Shown: positions 1 through 7,317, counted from the stretch's first letter. The stretch: 10,856 nt of DNA from Vampirovibrionales bacterium (GCA_025451145.1 JANWKX010000028.1:1-10856); one strand, 5' to 3'. Notes: generated by a model not told the origin, from the letters alone. Numbers and translations: made by a program.

Positions 1-794
1 AGGATTGTGGGCACATCATCATCATGTCTTGGGCGAACCTCAACCTCTTTCTCCAAGGTGATGTTCAAGGCTTTCACAGTCGCATCAAACAGTTCTTTAA
101 TGGAGAAGTCTTTCCCAGAGGAGATATGATAAACGCCGGATTGACCAACGCCTTTAATGGCCATCTCGACAATATCGACGAGATCATTGATATAAATGAA
201 ATCACGTCGGGTATCCATAACAAAGCAGGGCTTTTCAGTGGTTAAGCGTTGATAGAACGTTGGCAATGGACCGCTCACATTTCTGGGGCCATAGGCGTTA
301 GCGAGACGGAAGGATACCCAATCCAGTCCACTTAGCTGTAGGTACCATTCACCGGCTGTTTTGCTGATAGAATAACTGGTTGCTTCCGGGCGAATGGGAT
401 GATCCAGGGTGATGGGCTGTTCTTGGGGTGTTCCGTAACAAAGTGAGGTCTGAAAATAGATGACACGTCTGACATTTAGTCGTTGGGCTTGTTTGACAAC
501 AATGGCTGTTCCGACAGCGTTTGTAAGGGCATCCCCGACAAAGTTTTCGGGGTCTTTATAAGAGGCTGCGGCATGCACAACCACCTCTGGCTGAAACTCG
601 GTAAACAATTTTTCCATCAAGGGTTCATCGGCGATGCTCCCCTCAACAATGGTCAGGTTGGGCTGAGCCACAAGGTTGTCTCGACGCCCTGTTTCGTAGT
701 TGTCAATGACCAAAACGTTATTGCCTTGTGAAAGAAGCCTATCGGCCAAATGAGAGCCAATAAATCCACTACCACCTGTGATTAAAATCTTCAT
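1..794 (-). CDS. NAD-dependent nucleotide-sugar epimerase, WbmF/WbmG-like (3' end cut by window edge)
   Basis: Extended short-chain dehydrogenase/reductase acting on a nucleotide-linked sugar, presumably cytoplasmic; 264 codons are visible and the C-terminus lies beyond position 1. Reading from the ATG at 794, the glycine-rich NAD-binding motif GGSGFIGSH is at residues 7-15, the acidic residue ending strand 2 is D31 (IDNYETGRRDNL), the catalytic serine is near S117 (FQTSLCYG), and the Y-x3-K pair is Y141/K145 (YSISK). The blocks HAAASYKDP, FQTSLCYG, LRLANAYGP and GPLPTFYQRL are the pattern I remember from Bordetella WbmF/WbmG, epimerases of uronic-acid sugars in O-antigen synthesis. The substrate here is inferred, not shown. 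AGGAG lies 6 nt before the ATG and fixes the start. The gene follows the asparagine-synthase-like gene by 23 bp on the same strand, so the two are probably co-transcribed. A general UDP-glucose 4-epimerase is the main alternative. Confidence 0.9.
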   Translation of the reverse strand, partial: MKILITGGSGFIGSHLADRLLSQGNNVLVIDNYETGRRDNLVAQPNLTIVEGSIADEPLMEKLFTEFQPEVVVHAAASYKDPENFVGDALTNAVGTAIVVKQAQRLNVRRVIYFQTSLCYGTPQEQPITLDHPIRPEATSYSISKTAGEWYLQLSGLDWVSFRLANAYGPRNVSGPLPTFYQRLTTEKPCFVMDTRRDFIYINDLVDIVEMAIKGVGQSGVYHISSGKDFSIKELFDATVKALNITLEKEVEVRPRHDDDVPTI

Positions 795-817
795 AATGTT
801 CTCCTATTTTTTGATGT

Positions 818-2773
818 TTACACAATTGCAAGGGATGGTATTTTGTCGACCGAATCCAACCTGAGTGGGCCGGTATGGATATCATGAAATGTCTGTTGCC
901 ACAATTCCAGGCTGAGTAATGCCCAGATATTACGGCTAAATTCACCTTCCTGTTGGATGAGTTGATCGATCTCAAAACCCTCTTTGAGGTAAAAGCGAGA
1001 TTTGGCTTTTTGGCTCTTAAAGATATCATGGACAAAGTCTCTCACCTTGGGGCTATGGGTTATCCAATGATTGAGGGGGACTGGAAAGCCCATTTTGTCC
1101 TGGCGGTTCAATATGGCATCCGGCAAAGCATTACCGAAGCAGACTTTTAATAGTCGTTTTAGCTCACCGTTCTGGAACTTGATGTTGGAAGGAATGGTGG
1201 CGATTAATTCGACAAGCCTGTGGTCTAAGAATGGAACTCGTGACTCAATGCTGTGGGCCATGCTCATACGGTCTTCGACATGAAGCAGTGCTGGCAAGAG
1301 CGTTTTAAAATCAAAATGGGTCATACTGTCAAAATATGATTCTTTACCGACATTTTCTCCCCAATAAATCTGTTTAAAATGGGCAAACGAGGATTCTTGA
1401 TCAAAGAGATCCCATTGAATGAGGTTCTGCAATTTTTTGGCACGACTAATCAACTGAAAGTAGCGCTTGTCTCGTTCATCAAAGATACCATTTGCCCAGA
1501 ATTCCTGTATTAAAGGCTTGTACTGTTTTAAAGAAACCAGGTTGGGGATAATCGATTCGTAAGTGACGATGTAATGACCATTGTTCATGGTGCCATCAAT
1601 GGCCCCTTTAATGCACTGCTCAAAATAGGCGATTAAATATCGCGTGTAACCGCCCCAGATTTCATCGCCGCCCTGGCCACCCAAGACTACCTTAATCCCG
1701 TTTTGTTGAACGAGTTGCGATACCATAAATTGCGGAAAAGCCCCAGGGCCTGCAATGGGGGTGTCCAGGTGGTAAATCACCTTGGCGATGTTCTGGATAA
1801 AGTCATCCTCTGAAATATCTTTCTCATGAAGCGCCAACTGTTTCTTGTCAGCAAGCGCACGCGCATAAGGCGATTCATCGAATTTGGGATCAAGGGAAAA
1901 CTTACCGGTAAAGGCCAGGAAATTCTCTTGTCCAGTGATATCTTTTGCCAAAGAGGCGACAATACTGGAGTCTAATCCACCACTCACATAGGAGGCCACA
2001 TCAACATCACTTCTTAAATGAAAATCCAGTGATTCGACCATGCGCTCACGAAGTTGTTCAATAAAATAGGTTTCCGTGTGATTCCAATCTAAATCATAGT
2101 GAACTTCCCAATATTTCTGAGTTTGTAGGGTTAAGTCGGAGCCTAAATAGCCAAAATGAGCAGGCTCCAGGGTATAGATTCCCTGAAACAAGCTTTTTTG
2201 CCCCAAGCAGAATTGAAACGTCAGATAATCTTGAAGGCCTTCTAAGCTGGTTTCAACCGATTGCACGAAGGGCAAAAGGGTTTTGATTTCTGAAGCAAAA
2301 TAAAAGACGCCATCTTGAATGGTGTAATATAAAGGTTTAATACCGAAGCGATCCCGGGCAATAAAGAGTTTTTGTCGGGCTTCATCCCATAACACAAAGG
2401 CAAACATGCCTCGAAATCGATCTAGGCAGGTGGCGCCCCATTTTTCGTAAGCTTTCAGGAGAACTTCTGTATCTGAGGTGGTTTGAAAGTCTGTTGTGCC
2501 TAAACCATCTCTCAATTCGCGATAATTATAGATTTCCCCGTTATACGTTACAACATTTCTACTGGAAGGGGAGACCATGGGCTGGTTGCCCTGGGTCAAA
2601 TCAATAATGCTTAAGCGGGTGTGGGCTAGGCCACAGCGCCCCGTGTCGTCAATCCAATAGCCGTTTCCATCAGGGCCACGATGGGCCTGATATTGGTTCA
2701 TGGTGTTTAATATGAAAGTGGCTTTCTCTTTGGGGATTGGGATTGGTGAGAAAAAACCTGCAATACCACACAT
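818..2773 (-). CDS. asnB: Asparagine synthase-like glutamine-hydrolysing amidotransferase
   Basis: A 651-residue class II glutamine amidotransferase fused to an ATP-pyrophosphatase synthetase domain. It releases ammonia from glutamine and transfers it to an AMP-activated carboxylate: aspartate in true asparagine synthesis, a uronic acid sugar in glycan-locus homologues. The catalytic Cys2 (MCGIAGFF) fixes the start, because the N-terminal amine of Cys2 must be free. HRGPDG (31-36) and TYNGEIYNY (76-84) belong to the glutaminase domain, and DRFGIKPLYY is at 141-150. The PP-loop SGGLDSS is at 264-270 and LGGQGGDEIWGGY at 364-376. The protein is about 100 residues longer than E. coli AsnB, a length typical of the glycan-associated and Bacillus-type members. 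The downstream epimerase suggests sugar amidation, but the sequence alone cannot exclude plain asparagine synthesis. There is no Shine-Dalgarno at a usual distance; a TATAAT box ends 8 nt before the ATG. Confidence 0.95.
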   Translation of the reverse strand: MCGIAGFFSPIPIPKEKATFILNTMNQYQAHRGPDGNGYWIDDTGRCGLAHTRLSIIDLTQGNQPMVSPSSRNVVTYNGEIYNYRELRDGLGTTDFQTTSDTEVLLKAYEKWGATCLDRFRGMFAFVLWDEARQKLFIARDRFGIKPLYYTIQDGVFYFASEIKTLLPFVQSVETSLEGLQDYLTFQFCLGQKSLFQGIYTLEPAHFGYLGSDLTLQTQKYWEVHYDLDWNHTETYFIEQLRERMVESLDFHLRSDVDVASYVSGGLDSSIVASLAKDITGQENFLAFTGKFSLDPKFDESPYARALADKKQLALHEKDISEDDFIQNIAKVIYHLDTPIAGPGAFPQFMVSQLVQQNGIKVVLGGQGGDEIWGGYTRYLIAYFEQCIKGAIDGTMNNGHYIVTYESIIPNLVSLKQYKPLIQEFWANGIFDERDKRYFQLISRAKKLQNLIQWDLFDQESSFAHFKQIYWGENVGKESYFDSMTHFDFKTLLPALLHVEDRMSMAHSIESRVPFLDHRLVELIATIPSNIKFQNGELKRLLKVCFGNALPDAILNRQDKMGFPVPLNHWITHSPKVRDFVHDIFKSQKAKSRFYLKEGFEIDQLIQQEGEFSRNIWALLSLELWQQTFHDIHTGPLRLDSVDKIPSLAIV

Positions 2774-2781
2774 AGGTGTGC

Positions 2782-2787
2782 ATTATA
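2782..2787 (-). promoter_or_regulatory. Perfect -10 box (TATAAT) abutting the asnB start
   Basis: Read on the minus strand, TATAAT is followed by GCACACCT and then the ATG of asnB. Transcription would start about 7 nt after the box, at or next to the A of the ATG, giving a leaderless mRNA. The -35 position is poor (CTCAAG at a 17-bp spacing). A second weak -10 candidate, GATAAT at 2811-2816, would give a leader of about 30 nt, but without a well-placed Shine-Dalgarno (GGAG lies 14 nt from the ATG). The rest of this 275-bp gap, between the end of rel and asnB, shows only a small inverted repeat, GCGAT-CAC-ATCGC at 2906-2918. I see no gene and no clear terminator for rel. Confidence 0.5.
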
Positions 2788-3048
2788 CTCCACTGAAACA
2801 TTTACTTGAGATTATCAGACAAATCTTAGGTAAAGGAAACGGTCATTAAACATTTATTACATTTTACATTCTCAAGGGAGTGCGATTTGCCAAACACGTT
2901 GAAGCGCGATCACATCGCTGAAAATGTACCTTTGATGTGCTTGCAACTTGTATAGACTATTCTGTACGGTGAGCTGGAATATCCTAATATAGGGCAATTT
3001 TTAGAGATCGGTTGAAATGAACAAATGAGTTGATTCTGAATGTTTAAA

Positions 3049-5271
3049 TTATTCTTCAACCGCGGATTCTCGACGCTTTAACGGTCGAATTTGGGCTCGG
3101 GTGACAGAAATGACATCGCTGAGTTTTGCAATGGCCCGCTTCACCTTTTCAAAATGCTCCAAGTCTGAGATATCGACTGTAATCTCAATCAACGCCGTAT
3201 TGTTGGGAAGCATCTTGACCCGTGCATTAGACACATTGGTGTTGGTATCCGCAATCCGGGAAAGGACATCTTTAAAAATCCCCAAGCGATCAATCACATG
3301 AACTTCCATACGGACCGGGTGGGTGCTTTTCTTCAGCGTATTTTCATGTGCGTTAGAAGAAGAGGTCCAACTGACTTCCATAACCCGCCCAGGGTTGACA
3401 TGTTGCAAGTTAATACAATCATCCCGGTGGATCATCACGCCACGCGAGCGGGTCACCACCCCAATAATCTGATCGCCGGGGAGGGGGCCACAGCATTTGG
3501 CCAAGTGATACAGCATCCCTTCAAGGCCTTGAATCTCTTCTTTCGCCGCAGATTTTCGACGACGATAGGCATTGGGGCTGGTGAGGGCCTCCAGGGCAGC
3601 CAAGGTCCTTTCGTCTTTTTGCTTGTCTTTTTTGACGCGGTTCAAAATGCGAGGGAGTGAAACTTCGCCATATCCAATAGCTAAAAACAGATCATCCAGC
3701 TTGGTATAGTTGAGTTGTTGAGCAATTTCAGCCATTTTGCCGCTTTTGATCAACTCGTCTATGGTCGCGCGGGACAATTCTGCCTCTAAGAGCATTTTGC
3801 CTTGTTCAATATGCTCTTCCTTGAAGTTTTTCTTAAACCATTGCCGGATACAGGTTCTGGCATGAGGGGTTTGGACCAGCTTAATCCAATCCAGGCGGGG
3901 GGATGATTTTTTATTCGTTAGAATTTCAACGATATCCCCATTGTGAAGCTGATAATCCAGGGGCACGATCCGACCGTTCACCATGGCGCCGGTACAGGTG
4001 TTGCCCACCTGGGTATGAACTCGATAGGCAAAATCAAGGGGGGTGGCCCCTTGCGGTAGATCGAAGACATCTCCTCTGGGGGTAAAGACGAAAACCTCGT
4101 CTCGGAAGAGATCCAGCTTGACGTTATCCATATATTCCTGGGCGTCTGTAGAAGCGTCCTTGAGTTCCAGCATCTGCTTTAGCCAAGAGAGCTTTTGTTC
4201 ATCAGCACTGGTGGCTGTCACACTGGATCCGGCTTCTTTATAACGCCAATGGGCCGCGACCCCGTATTCAGCCAGGCGGTGCATCTCATGAGTTCGTATT
4301 TGAACCTCAATGGGACGACCTTTGGGCCCAATAATCGTGGTATGGAGGGATTGGTATAAATTGCTTTTGGGCATGGCGATATAGTCTTTAAATCGCCCAG
4401 GAATGGGCTTGTAATGACTATGGACAACCCCCAATGCTTCATAGCATTCTTTTTCAGAGTCGACGATGATCCGGAGCGCCCCCAAGTCATAGACATCTTG
4501 GATTTGCTTTTGATAGCGCTTCATCTTTTTATAGATGCTGAAATAATTTTTAATCCGGCCGTAAATTCTGGGATGGAGGTGCAGTTGCCCTAAATGCTCC
4601 TGGAGTTTAGCCTGCATCTCCTGGATACTGTCCTCCCATTCTTGAAGACTACCGGCAACCTGATCGCTTAAGGCCTGAAATTCTTCAGGCTCGATGTATT
4701 TTAAGGCTAAATCTTCCAGTTCGGCCCGCCATTTCCCCATTCCCATTCGGTTGGCCAGGGGCGCAAAAACTTCCAGGGTTTCACGGGCTGTTTTAATCTG
4801 TTTTTCACGAGGCATATGCTCTAAAGTTTGCATATTATGGAGTCGATCAGCGAGCTTTAGCAGGATAATCCGAATATCATTGGCCATGGCCAAAAACATC
4901 TTGCGGAAATTTTCAGCATTCCGCTCGGCTTTGGACTCGAATTGAAATTTCCCCAGTTTGGTGACCCCTTCCACAATAGTGACAACATCTTCGCCAAAGA
5001 CCTGAAGGAGTTCGTCACGGGTGGTTTCGGTATCTTCTAACACATCATGTAGTAGGGCGGCACAGATGGTTGCGGTATCGACCGGAATGCCTGCCAGCAT
5101 AATGGCCACATGAAGGGGGTGAACGATGTATTTTTCCTGATTTTTCCGTAGTTGGCCTTCATGTTTATGGCGCGCAATTTCAAACGCCTTGCGAACCTGC
5201 TGCCGCTCCTCGCCGTTTCTTCCCTGTTCTTGAAGGATCCCATCCAATTTTTGATACAGTTGCTCTTCCAT
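3049..5271 (-). CDS. rel: Bifunctional (p)ppGpp synthetase/hydrolase (Rel/SpoT family)
   Basis: A 740-residue long RelA/SpoT homologue that makes (p)ppGpp from ATP and GDP/GTP and hydrolyses it, setting the stringent response to amino-acid starvation; cytoplasmic and ribosome-associated. The HD hydrolase domain is complete: H51 (HPLHVA), H75-D76 and E79-D80 (HDVLED), D142 and N146 (DRLHNM). The synthetase domain carries RFKD at 293-296, the basic RxKD motif of bifunctional enzymes rather than the ExDD motif of synthetase-only RelA. YQSLHTT (306-312), EVQIRT (322-327) and AEYGVAAHW (334-342) follow. Then come a TGS domain (about 392-452), a conserved-cysteine zinc-finger-like segment (AKCCGPLPGD, 591-600) and a C-terminal ACT domain (about 653-730). 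All key residues are present, so both activities are expected. There is no strong Shine-Dalgarno before the ATG (GGCGG ends 3 nt away). A weak minus-strand promoter is possible (TAAAAT at 5301-5306), overlapping the 8-bp palindrome TAACGTTA at 5294-5301. Single-gene unit. Confidence 0.97.
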   Translation of the reverse strand: MEEQLYQKLDGILQEQGRNGEERQQVRKAFEIARHKHEGQLRKNQEKYIVHPLHVAIMLAGIPVDTATICAALLHDVLEDTETTRDELLQVFGEDVVTIVEGVTKLGKFQFESKAERNAENFRKMFLAMANDIRIILLKLADRLHNMQTLEHMPREKQIKTARETLEVFAPLANRMGMGKWRAELEDLALKYIEPEEFQALSDQVAGSLQEWEDSIQEMQAKLQEHLGQLHLHPRIYGRIKNYFSIYKKMKRYQKQIQDVYDLGALRIIVDSEKECYEALGVVHSHYKPIPGRFKDYIAMPKSNLYQSLHTTIIGPKGRPIEVQIRTHEMHRLAEYGVAAHWRYKEAGSSVTATSADEQKLSWLKQMLELKDASTDAQEYMDNVKLDLFRDEVFVFTPRGDVFDLPQGATPLDFAYRVHTQVGNTCTGAMVNGRIVPLDYQLHNGDIVEILTNKKSSPRLDWIKLVQTPHARTCIRQWFKKNFKEEHIEQGKMLLEAELSRATIDELIKSGKMAEIAQQLNYTKLDDLFLAIGYGEVSLPRILNRVKKDKQKDERTLAALEALTSPNAYRRRKSAAKEEIQGLEGMLYHLAKCCGPLPGDQIIGVVTRSRGVMIHRDDCINLQHVNPGRVMEVSWTSSSNAHENTLKKSTHPVRMEVHVIDRLGIFKDVLSRIADTNTNVSNARVKMLPNNTALIEITVDISDLEHFEKVKRAIAKLSDVISVTRAQIRPLKRRESAVEE

Positions 5272-5418
5272 AAACCGCCAGTTTGGATACTTGTAACGTT
5301 ATTTTATCTTATTCCTCAGGTTTTATTGAGTGATTTTTTGCCTGTAATCCAAACGGGATCAGAAGCGTTGGCAAATTGTCCTTAAATAATAATTCATATT
5401 CAAAGGGCCTAAGGATTT

Positions 5419-5703
5419 TTAAAAGCGCTTTTGAAACGTCGGATATTGGGTGTATGCGGTTAAATGGCGATAACTAAAATCCATAGCCGGTGTGTAGGCA
5501 AAGGCAGGGGCCGTTTTGAGCAACTTTTTTTTAGGGGTTTGGATATTCGGGGCTGATGAGCGTGAGTAGGTGGGGCGATAATCTTTCAATGAAAAAGGGG
5601 AATCAGTTGCCAAGTGAAGGGTGTTGAGGCCAATGGGGCGATTTATGTCAGTCTGTAAGTTCAGGCCGCCAAGCCAATTTTTCAGTGTATTCAAAATACC
5701 CAT
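5419..5703 (-). CDS. Small protein of unknown family (94 aa)
   Basis: I do not recognise this protein. It is accepted as a gene because AGGAG sits 6 nt before its ATG, it fills an otherwise empty gap, and a promoter-like pair lies upstream. The first 14 residues (MGILNTLKNWLGGL) could form a short amphipathic helix. The rest is rich in Thr, Ser, Pro and Tyr with one basic run (KKKLLK near residues 58-63) and looks largely unstructured. It ends in an aromatic/basic tail (YPTFQKRF). No signal peptide, membrane segment, metal site or Cys is evident. It lies 147 bp upstream of rel on the same strand and is divergent from tadA, so co-transcription with rel is possible but unproven. The final codons overlap a 12-bp palindrome (AAAAGCGCTTTT, 5421-5432). 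It may be a lineage-specific orphan. Confidence 0.6.
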   Translation of the reverse strand: MGILNTLKNWLGGLNLQTDINRPIGLNTLHLATDSPFSLKDYRPTYSRSSAPNIQTPKKKLLKTAPAFAYTPAMDFSYRHLTAYTQYPTFQKRF

Positions 5704-5737
5704 CTTCTTCTCCTGGATTGTCTCATTCGACAGAGGT

Positions 5738-5765
5738 ATAGTAATGATTTTAGAAAATATTGCAA
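5738..5765 (-). promoter_or_regulatory. Possible promoter for the 94-aa gene
   Basis: On the minus strand TTGCAA (5765-5760) is followed after 16 bp by TACTAT (5743-5738). Each box matches four of six consensus positions. A start near 5731 would leave a leader of about 27 nt that contains the AGGAG ribosome binding site. The -35 box overlaps an inverted repeat that also lies before tadA. Confidence 0.35.
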
Positions 5766-5774
5766 GGCGCTTGC
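5762..5774. repeat. Inverted repeat GCAAG-GCG-CTTGC in the divergent gap
   Basis: A 5-bp perfect stem with a 3-bp centre, lying 21 bp before the tadA ATG and overlapping the possible -35 box of the divergent 94-aa gene. It could be an operator or a leader hairpin upstream of the tadA ribosome binding site. It is short enough to be chance. Confidence 0.3.
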
Positions 5775-5795
5775 TCCCCTAGCTGAAGGAAGTCT

Positions 5796-6266
5796 ATGGA
5801 TACCCCCATGCATTGTCATGAAGAGCGGATGCACCAGGCGATCGCACTGGCCAATCGAAGCTTGCCTCAAGATGTCCCGGTTGGGGCCATGGTGGTCGAC
5901 CAAAGTAGGTGTGTGATTGCAGAAGGTTGGAACAACCGAGAGCAAAATTTTGACCCGACGGGACACGCTGAAATGGTCGCCTTACGCCAAGCAGGCCTCC
6001 ATCGACAAAATTGGCGCTTAAACGATTGCGTGCTCTATGTCACCTTGGAACCATGTCCCATGTGCGCCTCTGCGATTTTGCAAGCCAGAGTGTCCGGGGT
6101 TGTCTTTGGGGCCTACGATGTGATTCAGGGGGCCCTGGGGTCAGCTTTGGATCTCAGTCAATATTATGAGCCGAAGCCTTTTGTCATTGGTGGTGTCGAA
6201 GAAGCCGCATGTCATCAGCAATTAGAGGTCTTCTTTAAAGCCAGGCGGCAAGCTGCCAGCCATTAA
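5796..6266 (+). CDS. tadA: tRNA-specific adenosine-34 deaminase TadA
   Basis: Zinc-dependent deaminase of the cytidine/deoxycytidylate deaminase fold, 156 residues and full length. In bacteria this enzyme converts A34 of tRNA-Arg(ACG) to inosine, so that one tRNA reads CGU, CGC and CGA. The zinc and catalytic signatures are intact: H57-A-E59 (GHAEMVAL), and C87 and C90 in EPCPMC. VPVGAMVV (27-34) is the usual family N-terminal strand. The replacement of the common GACGS/GAAGS segment by GALGS (residues 112-116) is mild. AAGGA lies about 5 nt before the ATG and supports this start, although ATG at 5808 is in frame. The gene diverges from the 94-aa gene and converges on the CDF gene with only 6 bp between stops. 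A guanine or cytosine deaminase is less likely given the TadA-type PCPMC context. Confidence 0.95.
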   Translation: MDTPMHCHEERMHQAIALANRSLPQDVPVGAMVVDQSRCVIAEGWNNREQNFDPTGHAEMVALRQAGLHRQNWRLNDCVLYVTLEPCPMCASAILQARVSGVVFGAYDVIQGALGSALDLSQYYEPKPFVIGGVEEAACHQQLEVFFKARRQAASH

Positions 6267-6272
6267 AGGCCA

Positions 6273-7187
6273 TTAAAAATGGATTTCATCCTCTTCAAAA
6301 TCCGGCGTTTCCAGTTGGACGGTTAAATGGGTTAAGCCGAACCGGTGCTTCAAGACATGTTGAATCTTATTGACCAGATCCGGGGTGTAGTGGGTCTCAT
6401 TATCCACAACGATATGGACGCTCATGGCCTCTTTGCCAGAGGTAATACACCACACATGCAAGTCATGAACCGAGCGAATTTCAGGGAGATCCGTCAGAGC
6501 TGTTTCGATATCCGCTACGCTGAGGTGGGCGGGAGACCCCTCCAAAAGAATATTGGTGGTCTCGCCAATGAGTTTCCAGGCGTTGATTAAAACCAAGAGG
6601 GCAATCACAATACTGAAAATGGGATCCGCTTGGCTAAAGCCTAAGAAAAAAATCAAAGCGCCGGCAATAATCGTTCCCAAGGAGCCTAGGGAGTCTGAAA
6701 GCACGTGCATAAAGGCGCCTCGGATATTGATATTGTCCTTGCCGGATCGAAAGAGAATGGCAGCAGATGTCAAATTAATGGCCAGACCGCCAGCAGCAAT
6801 GCCCATTAAAGCCATGCCTTTTACATTCGCTGGATGGTTAAATCGCTGAAAGGCTTCATAAAAAATGAATAGCGAAATCACTGCTAAGGCCACGCCATTA
6901 ATGAGCGCCGCAAAAATTTCGAGTCGATAATAGCCATATGTTTTTTGGGCGGATGATGGGTGCTCAGAAAACCAAGCGGCAAACAGCGCAAGTCCTAATG
7001 CTCCCACATCGGCCAGCATATGCCCTGCATCAGCCAATAATGCCAAACTGTTGGACCAAAACCCACCCAGAGCTTCCACAATCATATAAATACAGGTTAA
7101 GGCCAAAACAATTTTCAATCGCCCGATGTTGTCGTGGTTCGGGTGATGGTGAGAACACTCATGATGATGGGCGTGGGTCATATCCAT
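6273..7187 (-). CDS. Cation diffusion facilitator zinc transporter (CzcD/ZitB type)
   Basis: A 304-residue inner-membrane antiporter that exports Zn2+ (possibly Cd2+ or Co2+) in exchange for protons. Residues 5-19 form a His-rich cytoplasmic tail (HAHHHECSHHHPNHD), typical of zinc-handling members. Six hydrophobic segments follow, at roughly 24-45, 52-74, 88-112, 122-146, 160-184 and 188-207. The transport site is HxxxD in TM2 (H56/D60, in LLADAGHMLAD) and HxxxD in TM5 (H161/D165, in HVLSD), the pair usual for zinc-type CDF proteins. The C-terminal dimerisation domain (about 215-295) contains HDLHVW at 241-246. No Shine-Dalgarno precedes the ATG at 7187. An in-frame ATG at 7181 fits better with the promoter-like pair found immediately upstream. 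The gene is divergent from the TPR gene, with a 240-282 bp gap. The metal preference is inferred. Confidence 0.95.
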   Translation of the reverse strand: MDMTHAHHHECSHHHPNHDNIGRLKIVLALTCIYMIVEALGGFWSNSLALLADAGHMLADVGALGLALFAAWFSEHPSSAQKTYGYYRLEIFAALINGVALAVISLFIFYEAFQRFNHPANVKGMALMGIAAGGLAINLTSAAILFRSGKDNINIRGAFMHVLSDSLGSLGTIIAGALIFFLGFSQADPIFSIVIALLVLINAWKLIGETTNILLEGSPAHLSVADIETALTDLPEIRSVHDLHVWCITSGKEAMSVHIVVDNETHYTPDLVNKIQHVLKHRFGLTHLTVQLETPDFEEDEIHF

Positions 7188-7190
7188 CTG

Positions 7191-7219
7191 AGCTTAGCCC
7201 GATTTTCAGCCGATGTCAA
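7191..7219 (-). promoter_or_regulatory. Possible CDF promoter, TTGACA-17-TAAGCT
   Basis: On the minus strand a perfect -35 box TTGACA (7219-7214) is followed after 17 bp by TAAGCT (7196-7191), a weak -10 box matching three of six positions. The -10 box ends 3 nt before the ATG at 7187 and 9 nt before the in-frame ATG at 7181. If the promoter is used, the transcript would be leaderless and translation would begin at 7181. An inverted repeat, AGGCTT-G-AAGCCT (7266-7278), lies further upstream and is a possible operator. Confidence 0.4.
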
Positions 7220-7265
7220 AACAATGTGCCTGGATCTCCAGGACATAGAGAAGTCAATCAATATG

Positions 7266-7278
7266 AGGCTTGAAGCCT
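7266..7278. repeat. Inverted repeat AGGCTT-G-AAGCCT in the CDF/TPR divergent gap
   Basis: Two perfect 6-bp arms around a single central base, lying about 79 bp upstream of the CDF start and about 190 bp upstream of the TPR start. The compact dyad suits a dimeric regulator better than an RNA hairpin. No T-tract follows at once, so it is unlikely to be a terminator. The regulator and the function are unknown. Confidence 0.35.
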
Positions 7279-7289
7279 TTGGATTTCTT

Positions 7290-7317
7290 TTGCAAATTCA
7301 TCAAATCTCCATACGAT
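7290..7317 (+). promoter_or_regulatory. Weak candidate promoter for the TPR gene
   Basis: TTGCAA (7290-7295), then 16 bp, then TACGAT (7312-7317); each box matches four of six consensus positions. The leader would exceed 100 nt. Other AT-rich hexamers in this gap are comparable, so the assignment is tentative. Confidence 0.2.

Noticed and set aside
769..1035. Minus-strand open frame of 88 codons over the end of asnB
   Set aside because: It overlaps asnB and the start of the epimerase in another frame and has no ribosome binding site; it is a shadow frame.
2788..3048. Search for an RNA gene, riboswitch or small ORF in the gap before asnB
   Set aside because: Only a short dyad (2906-2918) and small AT-rich palindromes were found; nothing matches a tRNA, T-box or known riboswitch core.
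3298..3660. Plus-strand open frame of 120 codons inside rel
   Set aside because: It lies antisense to the conserved zinc-finger and ACT region of rel and its sequence is composition-driven.
5421..5432. Perfect palindrome AAAAGCGCTTTT as a terminator for the 94-aa gene
   Set aside because: It overlaps the last codons and the stop, its GC core is only 4 bp, and on the coding strand it is followed by A residues, not T.
5838..5845. GCGATCGC, the HIP1 octamer abundant in many cyanobacteria
   Set aside because: I noticed it only once, inside tadA; a single site is not enrichment and is no taxonomic evidence.
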